A stretch of DNA of 64,000 nucleotides. Origin: Bacillus sp. DTU_2020_1000418_1_SI_GHA_SEK_038. Lineage in GTDB: Bacteria > Bacillota > Bacilli > Bacillales > Cytobacillaceae. Of the stretch, positions 1-9,280 are shown one piece after another. Each line of letters starts with the position of its first letter. Within the stretch, counting starts at the first letter, position 1. The notes under the pieces are model-generated. The model did not search any database and was not told the origin of the DNA. It saw only the letters and a list, made by a program, of their open reading frames with translations. The stretch spans positions 3,100,001 through 3,164,000 of the forward strand of contig NZ_CP135435.1 in the NCBI RefSeq assembly GCF_032341175.1, read 5' to 3'. The translations under genes and the position numbers were made by a program.

Positions 1-335
1 AAGTTCGGCAGGAGGCTGTTGCAGAACAAGCCGGTGAAGCTGACGTACTGATCGTAGTTGGCGATCCAAAAAGCAATAACTCTAACCGATTAGCTCAGGT
101 TTCGGAAGAAATTGCCCATACTAAAGCCTATCGTATCGCTGACGTATCCGAGCTAGATATCAACTGGATCAAGGATGCCTCTACAGTTGCCGTGACATCA
201 GGCGCATCAACACCAACCCCAATTACAAAAGAAGTCATTTCATTTATTGAACAATTTAATCCGAATGACGAGAGTACTTGGATGATAGAGAAAAAAGTAC
301 CATTAAATAAAATATTACCAAAGGTTAAGAAGTAA
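1..335 (+). CDS. ispH: 4-hydroxy-3-methylbut-2-enyl diphosphate reductase (IspH/LytB), C-terminal part
   Basis: The gene is cut by the left window edge; the frame starts at base 3 and ends with TAA at 333-335, leaving about 110 residues. The segment [16 protein letters not shown] followed by TSGASTP is the characteristic end of IspH, where the SN and SGASTP motifs line the substrate pocket of the [4Fe-4S] enzyme. IspH carries out the last step of the non-mevalonate isoprenoid pathway, making IPP and DMAPP. In B. subtilis the orthologue (yqfP) lies beside yqfO, which converges on it here. The N-terminal iron-sulphur cysteines are outside the window. Confidence 0.93.
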   Translation, partial: VRQEAVAEQAGEADVLIVVGDPKSNNSNRLAQVSEEIAHTKAYRIADVSELDINWIKDASTVAVTSGASTPTPITKEVISFIEQFNPNDESTWMIEKKVPLNKILPKVKK

Positions 336-340
336 ATAAC

Positions 341-378
341 AAAGAGGGCAGCCTAAAAATGGCCGCCCTCTTTTTTTT
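341..378. terminator. Terminator between convergent ispH and yqfO
   Basis: An inverted repeat (AGAGGGC-GCC with GGC-GCCCTCT) is followed by a run of eight T on the plus strand. It sits 6 bases after the ispH stop and 10 bases beyond the yqfO stop, so it serves ispH directly. It could also act on the opposite strand, where the T-run is poorer. Confidence 0.85.
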
Positions 379-387
379 GAGCTTTGC

Positions 388-1503
388 TTAAATAAACTGA
401 AAAGGATCTGTATGTATTTCTGAAGCAAAGATTGATACGGCATATCCCTTTTCTTGGCACATTTTTGTCAATTGCAAGGCTACACCTTTTTTCATGACTT
501 TTTCTACATTATGTCCTGGGTCCACAATATTCAATCCCATCATCATGGCGTCAAGTGCCACATGATAATACATATCACCTGTTACGTAGACATCTGCTCC
601 TTTAAATTTGGCAGAGGCAAAGTATTTATTCCCGTCACCCCCAAGCACGGCTACTTTTTTAACTTTTGAGTTGAGATCTCCTACGACACGTACTCCATTT
701 ACATCCAATGTTTGTTTAACGTGATTCGCGAATTCGCCTAATGTCATTTCCTGAATCTCGCCAATTCTTCCCAGCCCTATTACTTCACCCTTATTGTCCA
801 GCTTATAAATATCATAGGCAACTTCTTCATATGGGTGTGCATTAAACATAGCTTTTAAGATTCTTTTCTCTAATTGAGCAGGAAAAATCGTTTCGATCCT
901 CAGTTCATTGACAGACTCCAGCTTTCCCTGTTCGCCAATAAAGGGATTTGTCCCTTCACCAGGTAAAAACTGCCCCATTCCGGAGGAAGCGAAACTGCAA
1001 TGACTGTAATGACCAATAGCTCCAGCACCAGCATCTCCTAACGCCTTTTTAACATCGGCTGCACTATCTTCCGGAACAAAGACAACTAGTTTCTTCAATT
1101 CAGTTTCGTATGTAGGATATAAGACCTCGGTATTTACTAGCTGCAGGGCTTGGGCTAACATATCATTAACTCCTCCTGTAGCAATGTCCAAATTTGTATG
1201 AGCTGCATAAACAGCAATATCATGCTTAATCAATTTCTCAATGATTCTCCCGGCAGGAGTATCGGTTGCAATCGACTTAAGCGGACGAAAAATAGGCGGG
1301 TGGTGAGCAATAATGAGTTGAACATTCCTAGCTATCGCTTCATCTACTACCTCTTCTAGCACGTCCAGTGCAATCATGACATTCTCAATCTGCTTATTTA
1401 ATCTGCCAATTTGCAGCCCAATTTTATCTCCTTCCATGGCGTAGCCTTTTGGAGAAAATTGTTCAAATAACTGGATAACTTCATGCCCATTAACATTTTT
1501 CAA
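388..1503 (-). CDS. yqfO: Nif3-like dinuclear metal-centre protein YqfO
   Basis: This 371-residue protein belongs to the Nif3/YqfO (DUF34) family, hexameric proteins with a two-metal site; some databases call it GTP cyclohydrolase 1 type 2, but the physiological reaction is unsettled. Metal ligands are visible as HH in IIAHHPPIF (about residues 64-72) and as the H and E of DPGHNVEK near the C-terminus. Residues of about 135-235 form the PII/CutA-like insert typical of the Bacillus form, including HPYEEVAYD. The start overlaps the trmK stop by 4 bases (ATGA), so translation is probably coupled. Confidence 0.92.
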   Translation of the reverse strand: MKNVNGHEVIQLFEQFSPKGYAMEGDKIGLQIGRLNKQIENVMIALDVLEEVVDEAIARNVQLIIAHHPPIFRPLKSIATDTPAGRIIEKLIKHDIAVYAAHTNLDIATGGVNDMLAQALQLVNTEVLYPTYETELKKLVVFVPEDSAADVKKALGDAGAGAIGHYSHCSFASSGMGQFLPGEGTNPFIGEQGKLESVNELRIETIFPAQLEKRILKAMFNAHPYEEVAYDIYKLDNKGEVIGLGRIGEIQEMTLGEFANHVKQTLDVNGVRVVGDLNSKVKKVAVLGGDGNKYFASAKFKGADVYVTGDMYYHVALDAMMMGLNIVDPGHNVEKVMKKGVALQLTKMCQEKGYAVSIFASEIHTDPFQFI

Positions 1504-2222
1504 TGACCTAATACCTCCCCAACCATCTTTATTTTCTCTAATAGTTCATTTTTTTTCTCTACTGTTTCCTCTGTGTTTGCTGCATTTTCAAGTTGTCCTA
1601 GTATTCTTTGCCAATTCCTTAATTCTCCCAGCCATTTCTTCTTAAAAACAGCTGATTTCTCCTTCAGCAGAAAAGGTCCAAAAAGTAATTCTATTTGTAG
1701 ATCCCATGCTTGTTTTTCCTTGGCATCCCCTTTTTCTGCAACTAAAATCTCATATATTTTTTCATCTTCTTCAAGTATTTCTTCAGCAACTAATACCCAG
1801 CCATTTTCTATAAGCCAGCTTCTAATCGTGATAGCACTAACATTTGGCTGTAATATCAACCTTTTTATAGTTCCTAGCTTTTCCTTGCCCTCTTCCAAAA
1901 TATTCGTGATTAAAGCTCCACCCATACCGGCAATTGTGATACAATCCACTTCACCCTCTGAAATCACCTTTAATCCATTTCCTTTGCGAACATTTATCTT
2001 GTCATTTAACCCTTCTGCTTCAACTTGGCTTTTAGCGGATTGATACGGTCCTTCGACCACTTCACCAGCAATCGCAAAAGGGATCAATCCTTGTTTCACA
2101 GCGTAGCATGGCAAATATGCGTGGTCTGATCCAATATCAGCCAGACGGCAGCCTTTAGGAATATAATTTGCAACAGCCTCTAAACGCTGTGATAATTTCT
2201 CAGTATTCAATTTAGTCACCAC
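1500..2222 (-). CDS. trmK: tRNA (adenine(22)-N(1))-methyltransferase TrmK
   Basis: The 240-residue protein has the SAM-binding loop LADIGSDHAYLP near the N-terminus and the catalytic-region motif TIAGMGG, which are diagnostic of TrmK (YqfN in B. subtilis). The family methylates N1 of A22 in certain tRNAs. A helical C-terminal part (from about residue 165) matches the coiled-coil domain of the family. Two adjacent GTG codons (2222 and 2219) could start translation and neither has a strong ribosome-binding site, so the exact start is uncertain. It is translationally coupled to yqfO downstream. Confidence 0.92.
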   Translation of the reverse strand: MVTKLNTEKLSQRLEAVANYIPKGCRLADIGSDHAYLPCYAVKQGLIPFAIAGEVVEGPYQSAKSQVEAEGLNDKINVRKGNGLKVISEGEVDCITIAGMGGALITNILEEGKEKLGTIKRLILQPNVSAITIRSWLIENGWVLVAEEILEEDEKIYEILVAEKGDAKEKQAWDLQIELLFGPFLLKEKSAVFKKKWLGELRNWQRILGQLENAANTEETVEKKNELLEKIKMVGEVLGH

Positions 2223-2341
2223 TTTTCAAAGTAAAAATATGAGCCTGTAATTACTAGCTTCATTCAGTTAAATCGTCCTTATAATAGTATTAAATATAGT
2301 ACTGTATTGCAAAGTCTTAATCTTAGGAGGCAAAGATCTAG

Positions 2342-2376
2342 TTAAAAAAAACCCTTTACAGATGCAAAGGGCTTTT
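2342..2376 (-). terminator. Terminator after cccA
   Basis: On the minus strand GCCCTTTGC and the complementary TAAAGGG form a stem, followed by a run of eight T. It lies about 60 bases past the cccA stop and separates cccA from trmK. Confidence 0.8.
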
Positions 2377-2435
2377 TCTTGCAGAGCTCAAAGGTCCCGA
2401 GTATGGATCTTCAAGCTTACATTTAACATATTATT

Positions 2436-2798
2436 TTATTTTAATTCCGCTAGCCAAGCAGCCATTTCGCCTGCTTTATCTGCAGGAACTAAACCTGGAG
2501 GCATTGACCCTTTACCATTAATAAGAATATCAGCGATTTCATCCTGTGATAATTGGTCACCTACACCTAGTAAACCTGGTCCAACTCCACCTTGGTATTG
2601 ATCACCGTGACATCCGATACAGCTCTTTTGATAGATCTCCTCAGGGCTTGCCGCAGCCGTTTCTTCCGTCTTTTCACCGCCGCCTTCTCTTTCAGCAGCT
2701 AGCTGCTCAGCATCACCTAGTCCTTTGAAGGAAATCAGGAACATTGCAACAATACCGAAAGCAAAAATTAGTATGTACGGCATTACTGGATTTTTCAT
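2436..2798 (-). CDS. cccA: Membrane-anchored cytochrome c-550
   Basis: A 120-residue protein with one N-terminal membrane helix (about residues 6-24), an acidic, Ala/Glu-rich linker, and a small cytochrome c domain. The heme attachment site CIGCH is at about residues 60-64 and the probable axial methionine is in GKGSMPPG (Met99). This layout and the neighbourhood match CccA of B. subtilis, an electron carrier on the outer face of the membrane. The start is the ATG at 2798 because GGGAGG lies 7 bases upstream; an in-frame extension of nine codons precedes that site and is unlikely to be translated. The gene is monocistronic, with its own terminator. Confidence 0.92.
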   Translation of the reverse strand: MKNPVMPYILIFAFGIVAMFLISFKGLGDAEQLAAEREGGGEKTEETAAASPEEIYQKSCIGCHGDQYQGGVGPGLLGVGDQLSQDEIADILINGKGSMPPGLVPADKAGEMAAWLAELK

Positions 2799-3030
2799 GT
2801 TTATACCTCCCTTATGTAAGAACATCTAAAATTAAGTAAATGATTATACAAACAATCTCTATTCTACTTCAAAATGAGAAGAAGGAAAAGCCCTTAAGTC
2901 AACTTTATCACACCAAATTCAAAAATTAGACAAAAACTCCAGCGATTTAAGATCAACTTCTGCTTTTCCCATTATATAAATGAGGAGAAATCATTTTCGC
3001 AACATTTAAAAACTTCAAAAAATCTTTTTA

Positions 3031-3561
3031 TTATATGAATATAGAAGTGACTAATAAGATCATTCCCAAAACTCCTGATAAGATAAAGGATGGCATTTTT
3101 AGTTTCCAACCCGTTAACAACCATAAGAGACAGTTCAAAATTATTACTATGTAAAGGACTGTTAGACTATTTGGAAATAATCTTGAAATAAATTCAACAG
3201 TAGATAATAATAAAATTAAAGCTGATGCAATTATTGGTATTTGCAGTAAAATTCCTTTTCTAATAAAGTAAAAAGTGAATATAATACCAGCTAATACAAA
3301 TAAAATAGAAAAGGCCATTTGCAAAGTAATAGACAATTCAGTAAAATGGATTAAAAATAGAGCTAACGGAATTAACATTAAAAAGAGGTAATGGTTTTTC
3401 CAATGCAATTTTCTTATAGTTGCTGGCTCTTTTATGTTTTCCGGTTCATTTCCTTCTGTGTAAAGCGCTAATAGGAAATCACAATAGTGCTCAGGGAGCA
3501 TGCGATTTTTTCGCCAATTAATGATTTCGTTAACAATGATCTTTTTTCTTGTTTCGTTCAT
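3031..3561 (-). CDS. Unassigned multi-pass membrane protein
   Basis: I do not recognise this 176-residue protein. A soluble head of about 50 residues (WRKNRMLPEHYCDFLLALYTEG) is followed by roughly five hydrophobic helices, at about residues 54-70, 77-96, 104-125, 132-148 and 157-175, with short basic loops. The head resembles the start of DUF2157-type membrane proteins, where a WR..LP...C..LL segment precedes the helices, but the similarity is too weak for a firm assignment. It sits between sigA and cccA, separated from sigA by a strong terminator. The ATG at 3561 lies just downstream of GGATGTGTATCC, so the ribosome site is modest. Confidence 0.7.
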   Translation of the reverse strand: MNETRKKIIVNEIINWRKNRMLPEHYCDFLLALYTEGNEPENIKEPATIRKLHWKNHYLFLMLIPLALFLIHFTELSITLQMAFSILFVLAGIIFTFYFIRKGILLQIPIIASALILLLSTVEFISRLFPNSLTVLYIVIILNCLLWLLTGWKLKMPSFILSGVLGMILLVTSIFI

Positions 3562-3587
3562 TAAGGATACACATCCATTTCAGCGGT

Positions 3588-3628
3588 AAAAAAAATAGTT
3601 TACCTCTATTGTAAGAAGTAAACTATTT
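3588..3628 (-). terminator. Terminator after sigA
   Basis: A near-perfect 14-base stem (AAATAGTTTACTTC with GAGGTAAACTATTT) and an 8-base loop are followed on the minus strand by a run of T. It starts 16 bases past the sigA stop. Confidence 0.9.
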
Positions 3629-3643
3629 CCTGACAATCATTTT

Positions 3644-4771
3644 CTATTCTAAAAAGTCTTTTAAACGCTTGCTTCTGCTCGGATGTCTTAATTTGCGCAA
3701 GGCTTTCGCTTCAATTTGGCGAATACGTTCGCGTGTAACACCGAATACTTTACCAACTTCCTCTAAGGTCCTTGTACGCCCGTCATCAAGCCCAAAGCGA
3801 AGGCGTAGTACATTTTCCTCACGATCGGTTAAAGTATCAAGAACATCCTCTAGCTGCTCCTTAAGAAGCTCGTAGGCAGCATGCTCAGAAGGTGAGGTCG
3901 CATCCTGATCTTCAATAAAATCGCCTAGATGTGAATCATCTTCTTCCCCAATTGGCGTTTCTAAAGAAACTGGCTCTTGAGCAATTTTTAGGATTTCTCT
4001 CACTTTATCTGGTGTTAAATCCATATCCTCCGCAATTTCTTCTGGAGTTGGTTCGCGGCCAAGGTCCTGAAGTAATTGGCGCTGAACACGAATTAATTTA
4101 TTAATTGTTTCAACCATATGAACAGGAATTCGGATGGTTCTTGCCTGATCGGCAATTGCTCTTGTAATCGCTTGGCGAATCCACCAAGTTGCATAGGTAC
4201 TAAATTTAAAACCTTTTCGGTAATCAAACTTTTCAACGGCTTTAATTAAGCCCATATTTCCTTCTTGAATTAAATCAAGGAATAGCATGCCGCGTCCAAC
4301 ATAGCGCTTGGCAATACTTACAACTAATCGGAGGTTTGCTTCAGCAAGGCGCCTTTTCGCTTCCTCGTCACCATTTTCAATTCGTTCTGCAAGTGAAATT
4401 TCCTCTTCAGCAGAAAGTAGGTCTACACGGCCAATTTCTTTTAAATACATTCTTACAGGGTCATTAATTTTAACGCCTGGAGGAACACTTAAATCATTTA
4501 AGTCAAACTCCTCTTCACCTTTTGCTAGTTCCTGAATATTAGGATCGGCATCATCGTCATTGTCACCAACTAACTCAACACCTTGATCTCCCAGGAACTC
4601 GTAGAATTCATCCATTTGATGAGAATCTAATTCAAAATGAGCCATTTTTTCTGCAATATCGTCATAGGCAAGAACGCCCGTCTTTTTTCCAACCTCAGTT
4701 AATTGTTCTTTCACTTGATCTAGGGTCAATTCTGAATCAACTTCTTTTGAACGAGCTGATTTTTCAGCCAT
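3644..4771 (-). CDS. sigA: RNA polymerase primary sigma factor SigA (RpoD)
   Basis: A 375-residue group 1 sigma factor. Region 1.1 fills the first ~90 residues, region 1.2 begins near [12 protein letters not shown], region 2 holds [25 protein letters not shown] and [13 protein letters not shown] (-10 recognition and melting), and region 4 ends with [20 protein letters not shown] (-35 recognition helix). It directs transcription of housekeeping genes. The ATG at 4771 is chosen because GGAGGGGG lies 4-5 bases upstream; ten in-frame codons further upstream run through that site. The gene follows dnaG by 50 bases, as in the dnaG-sigA macromolecular synthesis operon of other Bacillaceae. Confidence 0.97.
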   Translation of the reverse strand: MAEKSARSKEVDSELTLDQVKEQLTEVGKKTGVLAYDDIAEKMAHFELDSHQMDEFYEFLGDQGVELVGDNDDDADPNIQELAKGEEEFDLNDLSVPPGVKINDPVRMYLKEIGRVDLLSAEEEISLAERIENGDEEAKRRLAEANLRLVVSIAKRYVGRGMLFLDLIQEGNMGLIKAVEKFDYRKGFKFSTYATWWIRQAITRAIADQARTIRIPVHMVETINKLIRVQRQLLQDLGREPTPEEIAEDMDLTPDKVREILKIAQEPVSLETPIGEEDDSHLGDFIEDQDATSPSEHAAYELLKEQLEDVLDTLTDREENVLRLRFGLDDGRTRTLEEVGKVFGVTRERIRQIEAKALRKLRHPSRSKRLKDFLE

Positions 4772-4821
4772 ATGTCCCCCTCCTTCCAAAGTCACAGACA
4801 ATCCTTAAGATATATCCTAAT

Positions 4822-6633
4822 CTATAGAGACTTGCGCAACTGAATAATTTCCGTTGCGATCAAGGCTGCCTTTACAAAATCATTTTTCCGCTCTGCTTCT
4901 TTTTGTTCAAGCAGTTTTTCTTTTATCTTTAACATTTTTTGATAATTAAACACCTGTTTTATATAATCCGTTAATTCTTGTTCACTTAATTCATCATTTA
5001 TTTCCATCATTTGAATATCAGCGACAATTCTTTTTAACTTTTCATCACCAATAAAGTTAATAAATGCACTTGTATCCGGCATGTGCCCTTCTTCATAAAA
5101 GCCTAATAAATAAGTAATGATTGCTTGATGCTCATCGACATTAAACGTATTTCCTTGAAGCAAATTCTGAACCTTAAATGCAAGGTCACTATCGTTAAGC
5201 ATATGTGCAATTAAATTTCTTTCAGCTGTATAATATGCAGGTTTTAACTGCTTCGATTGCTTCGGGAAAATCAGCTGTTTTTTGACAGTCTGGCTACTCT
5301 GACCCTTAGTCTTCCGGCTTTCTGAAAAATTAATTTGTTTTTCCTGTTCTTTAAGTGCTTCAAGTGATAGGGAAAATTCATTCGCAAGATGACGTAAATA
5401 ATAATCCTTTTCTACTGCATTATCTAATTTGCTAATTTCAATTAATACTTCTTCGATATAAAGCAGGCGATCTCCTTCATCCTGCAGCTTTTTCCCTCTG
5501 CGGTAGTAATGGAGCTTGAACGACATAAGTGTATGGCTGCCATCTATTACCTCGTGACGAAACTTTTCAGAGCCAAATTTTTTGACGTAGTCGTCTGGGT
5601 CAAGGCCGTCTGGCATTAAAGCTACCCTCACTTGACACCCTGCATTGGATAACATATTTGCTGCTCTAAAAGCCGCTTCTATTCCAGCATTGTCGGAATC
5701 ATAGCAAACAGTAATTGATTGGGCATTTCTCTTTAAAGCGGAGACATGGTCATCTGTTAAGGATGTTCCCATTGTGCCAATACCGTTTTCAACTCCTGCA
5801 AGATCGGCAGAAATGACATCCGCAAATCCTTCAAATAAAACAGCTTGCTGTAGTTTCTTGATTTGAGGTCTAGCTAAATGAAAATTATATAAAATTTTAC
5901 TTTTATTAAAGATTGGCGTTTCAGGACTATTTAAATATTTGGGTTCATCATCCCCTAAGGATCTTCCTGAAAAGGCAATCGTTTTTCCACTTCGGTCAAA
6001 AATCGGAAACATAATTCGGTTGCGAAATCGATCAAAATAACTGCCATCTTTTTCGCGTTTAATAATAACTCCAGCTTTTTCCATAACATCGATTGGAAAC
6101 TTTCTCTTGCCAAGAAATTTATATACAAAATCCCAAGAAGGAAGAGAGTATCCAATTTGAAACTTTTCAATGGTTTCAATTGTAAATCCTCTGCCAAGCA
6201 AATAGTCTAAAGCATGCTGACCATCTTTTGTGTTTAGCAGCAGATGATGATAAAATTTACGCAATAGCTCATGTGCCTCCAGCATTTGTTTAATATCAGG
6301 AGGAACATCACTTTGAACGGCTGCGGACTGAACAGAAATGTCAAGCTTAATATTCCCTTTATCAGCTAATTTGACAGCTGCTTCTTGAAAAGAATAACCT
6401 TCAAGATCCATTAAGAATGAAAATGCATTTCCTCCGGCTCCACACCCAAAGCAATGATAAATTTGCTTATCAGGTGAAACGGAAAAAGATGGTGTGTTCT
6501 CTCCATGAAATGGGCATAGACCGAAGTAATTTCGTCCTTGCTTTTTTAATTGAACATAATCGCTTATAATATCAACAATATCAACAGCTTGCCGAATCTC
6601 ATTCACTTTTTCCTCGGCGATACGCTCTACCAT
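4822..6633 (-). CDS. dnaG: DNA primase DnaG
   Basis: A 603-residue primase that makes RNA primers at the replication fork. The N-terminal zinc finger is visible as CPFH...HCFGCGAGG (about residues 40-65), followed by the RNA polymerase core with a TOPRIM fold (FEGFADVISA, then DSDNAG at about 310), and a helical C-terminal helicase-interaction domain from about 450. Length equals that of the B. subtilis protein. The ATG at 6633 has GGAG about 8 bases upstream; nine more codons upstream have no good site. In relatives yqxD precedes dnaG; here it is broken. Confidence 0.96.
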   Translation of the reverse strand: MVERIAEEKVNEIRQAVDIVDIISDYVQLKKQGRNYFGLCPFHGENTPSFSVSPDKQIYHCFGCGAGGNAFSFLMDLEGYSFQEAAVKLADKGNIKLDISVQSAAVQSDVPPDIKQMLEAHELLRKFYHHLLLNTKDGQHALDYLLGRGFTIETIEKFQIGYSLPSWDFVYKFLGKRKFPIDVMEKAGVIIKREKDGSYFDRFRNRIMFPIFDRSGKTIAFSGRSLGDDEPKYLNSPETPIFNKSKILYNFHLARPQIKKLQQAVLFEGFADVISADLAGVENGIGTMGTSLTDDHVSALKRNAQSITVCYDSDNAGIEAAFRAANMLSNAGCQVRVALMPDGLDPDDYVKKFGSEKFRHEVIDGSHTLMSFKLHYYRRGKKLQDEGDRLLYIEEVLIEISKLDNAVEKDYYLRHLANEFSLSLEALKEQEKQINFSESRKTKGQSSQTVKKQLIFPKQSKQLKPAYYTAERNLIAHMLNDSDLAFKVQNLLQGNTFNVDEHQAIITYLLGFYEEGHMPDTSAFINFIGDEKLKRIVADIQMMEINDELSEQELTDYIKQVFNYQKMLKIKEKLLEQKEAERKNDFVKAALIATEIIQLRKSL

Positions 6634-6745
6634 GGGAACAACTCCAATTAATAAAATCAAGCGTGCCTACTGAACATTAAAATTTATCTTTTTAAGGTCA
6701 CCGGGGGCAGATATTTTTAGCCTTTAATTAATATTTCTATAAAAA

Positions 6746-7207
6746 TTAGCGAATTCCTTCAAAATTCGACAAAATCTTTGTCAATTCTTTCACAAACCTA
6801 GTACGGTCTTTCCGACTGAAAGCTTAGGCCCTTCCCTTGTATCCCCCTTCTACGCGCTTTAGCAGATAAATATTTCATATTAAGCGCGGTATGAATATCT
6901 TTCTCATCGTATGAAATCCCCTTTGGAGACAGAATATAAACTTCTTAAGGTAAAAGTGTGTCGATGCTAATCCAATTTCCTGTTTTACAACGATGTCCCG
7001 TTTCTGCACATGATTCATGATGAATAAATCACAAGCTTCTTTACTAGGGTCAATAAATTCCCAGTAAGTTCCACCCGAGTTGTTTTTCATGTGAGCATAG
7101 GATGCAATAAAAATAGCTTCAACAGAATAGTCATTAACTATTTCGACAAATTCTTCCTTTACAGGGCAAGAATCGGCATCAACCAATATAATTGGATTGC
7201 CTAATGT
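6746..7207 (-). pseudogene. yqxD: Broken YaiI/YqxD (DUF188) family gene
   Basis: The intact part reads VDADSCPVKEEFVEIV, then WEFIDPSKEACDLFIMNHV and DIVVKQEIGLAS, which is clearly the UPF0178/YqxD family, whose members are about 150 residues. After GLAS (near 6960) the frame shifts; the continuation EVYILSPKGISYDEKDIHTA and NMKYLSAKARRRGIQGKG is found in another frame, and the tail RFVKELTKILSNFEGIR in a third, ending with TAA at 6746-6748. The 5' end also lacks an ATG with a ribosome site; a TTG at 7186 is the only nearby start. At least two frameshifts plus a doubtful start mean the gene is dead unless the assembly is wrong here. It holds its usual place upstream of dnaG. Confidence 0.88.
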
Positions 7208-7636
7208 TCTATTTATTCTACATCACTCCACATAATCCTTCTTTCTAAAAATAACTTTTAGCTAGAGCAAATTCATCCTATTCAATGCAGTTGTTATAAT
7301 TACAAGTAGATTTCATCAAGCCGGGTTTATTGATCTAAAATGCTTTAAGAAAAAAATACTTCTTAAGACAGCATTTTTTCATCCAATCCAATTCAATCGA
7401 TAATGTCGAATTGTTTTTAATCCGGTCACTTGACTTCTCACAATAAATAGTCTATTCGTTCATACTCAACTCTAAACCTAAACTATAACATTTTTATCAC
7501 AATTTTTTATTATAGTATAAAAAAAACTGAATTTCTATTGTTTTTCGGTATTTCTATTAATATTTTGTTTTTTATAGCAATTAATCTATTTAAATTTTCA
7601 AAAGGTTCCGTAACCTTTTTCCCAAAAAAGAAAAAG
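7208..7636. other. Gene-free AT-rich stretch with one hairpin
   Basis: No convincing coding frame is present between the yqxD remnant and ppsR. An imperfect hairpin at 7337-7377 pairs AAAATGC and CTTTAAGAA with TTCTTAAG and GCATTTT, with one bulge, and has T-runs on both strands, so it could be a terminator in either direction. The rest may hold the promoter for the dnaG-sigA transcript, but I could not find a clear one. Confidence 0.5.
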
Positions 7637-7659
7637 GCACATAATACAGAATTATGTGC
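7637..7659 (-). terminator. Terminator after ppsR
   Basis: GCACATAAT and ATTATGTGC pair around a 5-base loop, and the minus strand continues with CTTTTTCTTTTTT. It abuts the ppsR stop codon. Confidence 0.85.
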
Positions 7660-8477
7660 TAGCTTTTTGGAAAGCTTCTGTGGTATTGATTTAATATTAA
7701 ATTTGCTGTTTCTTCTACCGCTTTATTTGTGACGTCAATGACTGGACAATTTAATTTATTGACGATTTTTTCAAAGTAATTGATTTCTTCTTTTATCCGT
7801 TCAATGTTTGCATAGCTAGCATTATCGCTTAATCCTAAAGAAATCAGCCGTTCTCTACGAATATGATTAAGCTTTTCCGGGCTAATTTTTAAACCAAAGC
7901 ACTTTTCTGGCTGAACTAAAAACAATTCCTCAGGAGGATCCACCTCTGGCACAAGCGGTACATTTGCAACCTTTAGTCTTTTATGTGCTAAGTATTGTGA
8001 TAGTGGTGTTTTAGAAGTTCGGGATACTCCTACAAGAATAATATCCGCTTTAAGCAGCCCTCTTGGATCACGGCCATCATCATATTTAACAGCAAACTCA
8101 ATAGCTTCTATTTTCTTAAAATAATCATCGTCTAGTTTTCTAACAAGACCTGGTTCGAAAAGAGGTGTTTTTCCATGTAATTGCTGTATTTGATCCATTA
8201 ACGGTCCAATTATATCACAAGCATATATCCCTTCCTGCTCAGCCAGTTGATTAATATAATGGCGCATATCAGGCTTAACAAGTGTATATACGATCATCCC
8301 ATTATCCATTTTCGCTAAAGAAATTACTTCGTCAATATGAACCTTGTCCTCCACATATGGAAATCGCTTAATTGTTACTCCGCTGCCATTAAACTGGCTG
8401 ACGGCTGCTTTTGTAACTAACTCGGCAGTCTCCCCAACAGAGTCAGACACAACATAGATGATTGGCTTTTTTGTCAT
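7659..8477 (-). CDS. ppsR: Pyruvate,phosphate dikinase/PEP synthase regulatory protein (kinase and pyrophosphorylase)
   Basis: A 272-residue DUF299 protein, the counterpart of B. subtilis YqfL. The nucleotide-binding loop is [14 protein letters not shown] at about residues 147-160, and the N-terminal [11 protein letters not shown] is also typical. Family members phosphorylate and inactivate, and by phosphorolysis reactivate, pyruvate-phosphate dikinase or PEP synthase, controlling the pyruvate-PEP switch. It lies 29 bases downstream of ccpN, the same pair as ccpN-yqfL in B. subtilis, where YqfL affects CcpN-dependent repression. Its target enzyme is not in this window. Confidence 0.93.
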   Translation of the reverse strand: MTKKPIIYVVSDSVGETAELVTKAAVSQFNGSGVTIKRFPYVEDKVHIDEVISLAKMDNGMIVYTLVKPDMRHYINQLAEQEGIYACDIIGPLMDQIQQLHGKTPLFEPGLVRKLDDDYFKKIEAIEFAVKYDDGRDPRGLLKADIILVGVSRTSKTPLSQYLAHKRLKVANVPLVPEVDPPEELFLVQPEKCFGLKISPEKLNHIRRERLISLGLSDNASYANIERIKEEINYFEKIVNKLNCPVIDVTNKAVEETANLILNQYHRSFPKS

Positions 8478-8506
8478 CCCTTAACACCATCTCCTCTGTT
8501 CATGAT

Positions 8507-9142
8507 TTAATTATCTTCTGCAAGCGCAAGAAATGCTTTTGTTAAATTTGTTTTCGTAATTCTGCCTATTACCTCAAAGCCTTTTTCCGTTTCTTTAACA
8601 ATCGGCAGCGCGTCAATTTGTTTCTCAATTAATTTCTTTGCAATATCAATTAATAAGTCTTCCTTTTCACACATCGTAATGTTAGGCATTCTTGTCATGA
8701 TTATGTTTACAGGGATATTCGTTAATTCCTGTTTCCCGATACTTGCACGCAGCAAATCCTTCCTGGAAAGAACGCCAACAAGTAAAGATTCCCTATCAAC
8801 CACGAATAATGTTCCTACATCTTCAAGGAACATTGTACATATAGCATCATAAACCGAAACATTTTCATTTACTACTACAGGTATAGATTGATAATCCTTT
8901 ACATACAGCTTATTTAAATTATCTGTAAGCAACTGTGTACCAGATTTTCCTGTATAGAAATACCCAACCCGCGGCCTCGCATCCAAAAAGCCTGCCATTG
9001 TTAAAATGGCTAAATCTGGTCTTAATGTAGCTCGGGTTAAGTTTAGCTTTTCAGCAATATTTTCACCTGTGATCGGCCCGTTTTCCTTCACAATCTCTAA
9101 TATTTTTTCTTGCCGCTTATTTAATTCGATTGTCCTCACCAC
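8507..9142 (-). CDS. ccpN: Transcriptional repressor CcpN (gluconeogenic gene repressor)
   Basis: A 211-residue protein with an N-terminal winged helix (LNKRQEKILEIVKENGPITG then LNLTRATLRPDLAILTMAGF, about residues 7-55) and two CBS domains from about 75 to the end. CcpN represses gapB and pckA during glycolytic growth in B. subtilis. Two adjacent GTG codons (9142, 9139) are the only plausible starts; the purine-rich AGGTGGTGAGG overlaps them, so the exact initiation codon is uncertain. It is followed by ppsR in one transcript. Confidence 0.93.
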   Translation of the reverse strand: MVRTIELNKRQEKILEIVKENGPITGENIAEKLNLTRATLRPDLAILTMAGFLDARPRVGYFYTGKSGTQLLTDNLNKLYVKDYQSIPVVVNENVSVYDAICTMFLEDVGTLFVVDRESLLVGVLSRKDLLRASIGKQELTNIPVNIIMTRMPNITMCEKEDLLIDIAKKLIEKQIDALPIVKETEKGFEVIGRITKTNLTKAFLALAEDN

Positions 9143-9150
9143 CTAAATAG

Positions 9151-9165
9151 AAAAGCGTAAGCGCC
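9151..9165. repeat. Partial copy of hairpin repeat family A
   Basis: AAAAGCGTAAGCGCC matches the left end of the three fuller copies at 12372, 12796 and 31911. No matching right end (GGCGCT..AGCTAGACAG) was found nearby, so this is a fragment in the ccpN-glyS gap. Confidence 0.5.
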
Positions 9166-9280
9166 TTTGTCAAGCACATAAAACGTTATACTTTTATAAA
9201 ATTATTATATACTATTTAGAATAAATGAAAAAGAAATGAGCATTAAGGCAGGAGTTTATCGGAAAGAAGCTGTCCTGCAT

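Noticed and set aside
1573..2043. Plus-strand frame of 156 codons opposite trmK
   Set aside because: Ser/Phe-rich antisense frame without a ribosome site; trmK motifs are unambiguous on the other strand.
7538..7732. Plus-strand 64-codon frame overlapping the ppsR end
   Set aside because: Phe/Ile-rich AT-driven frame that crosses the ppsR terminator; no start signal.
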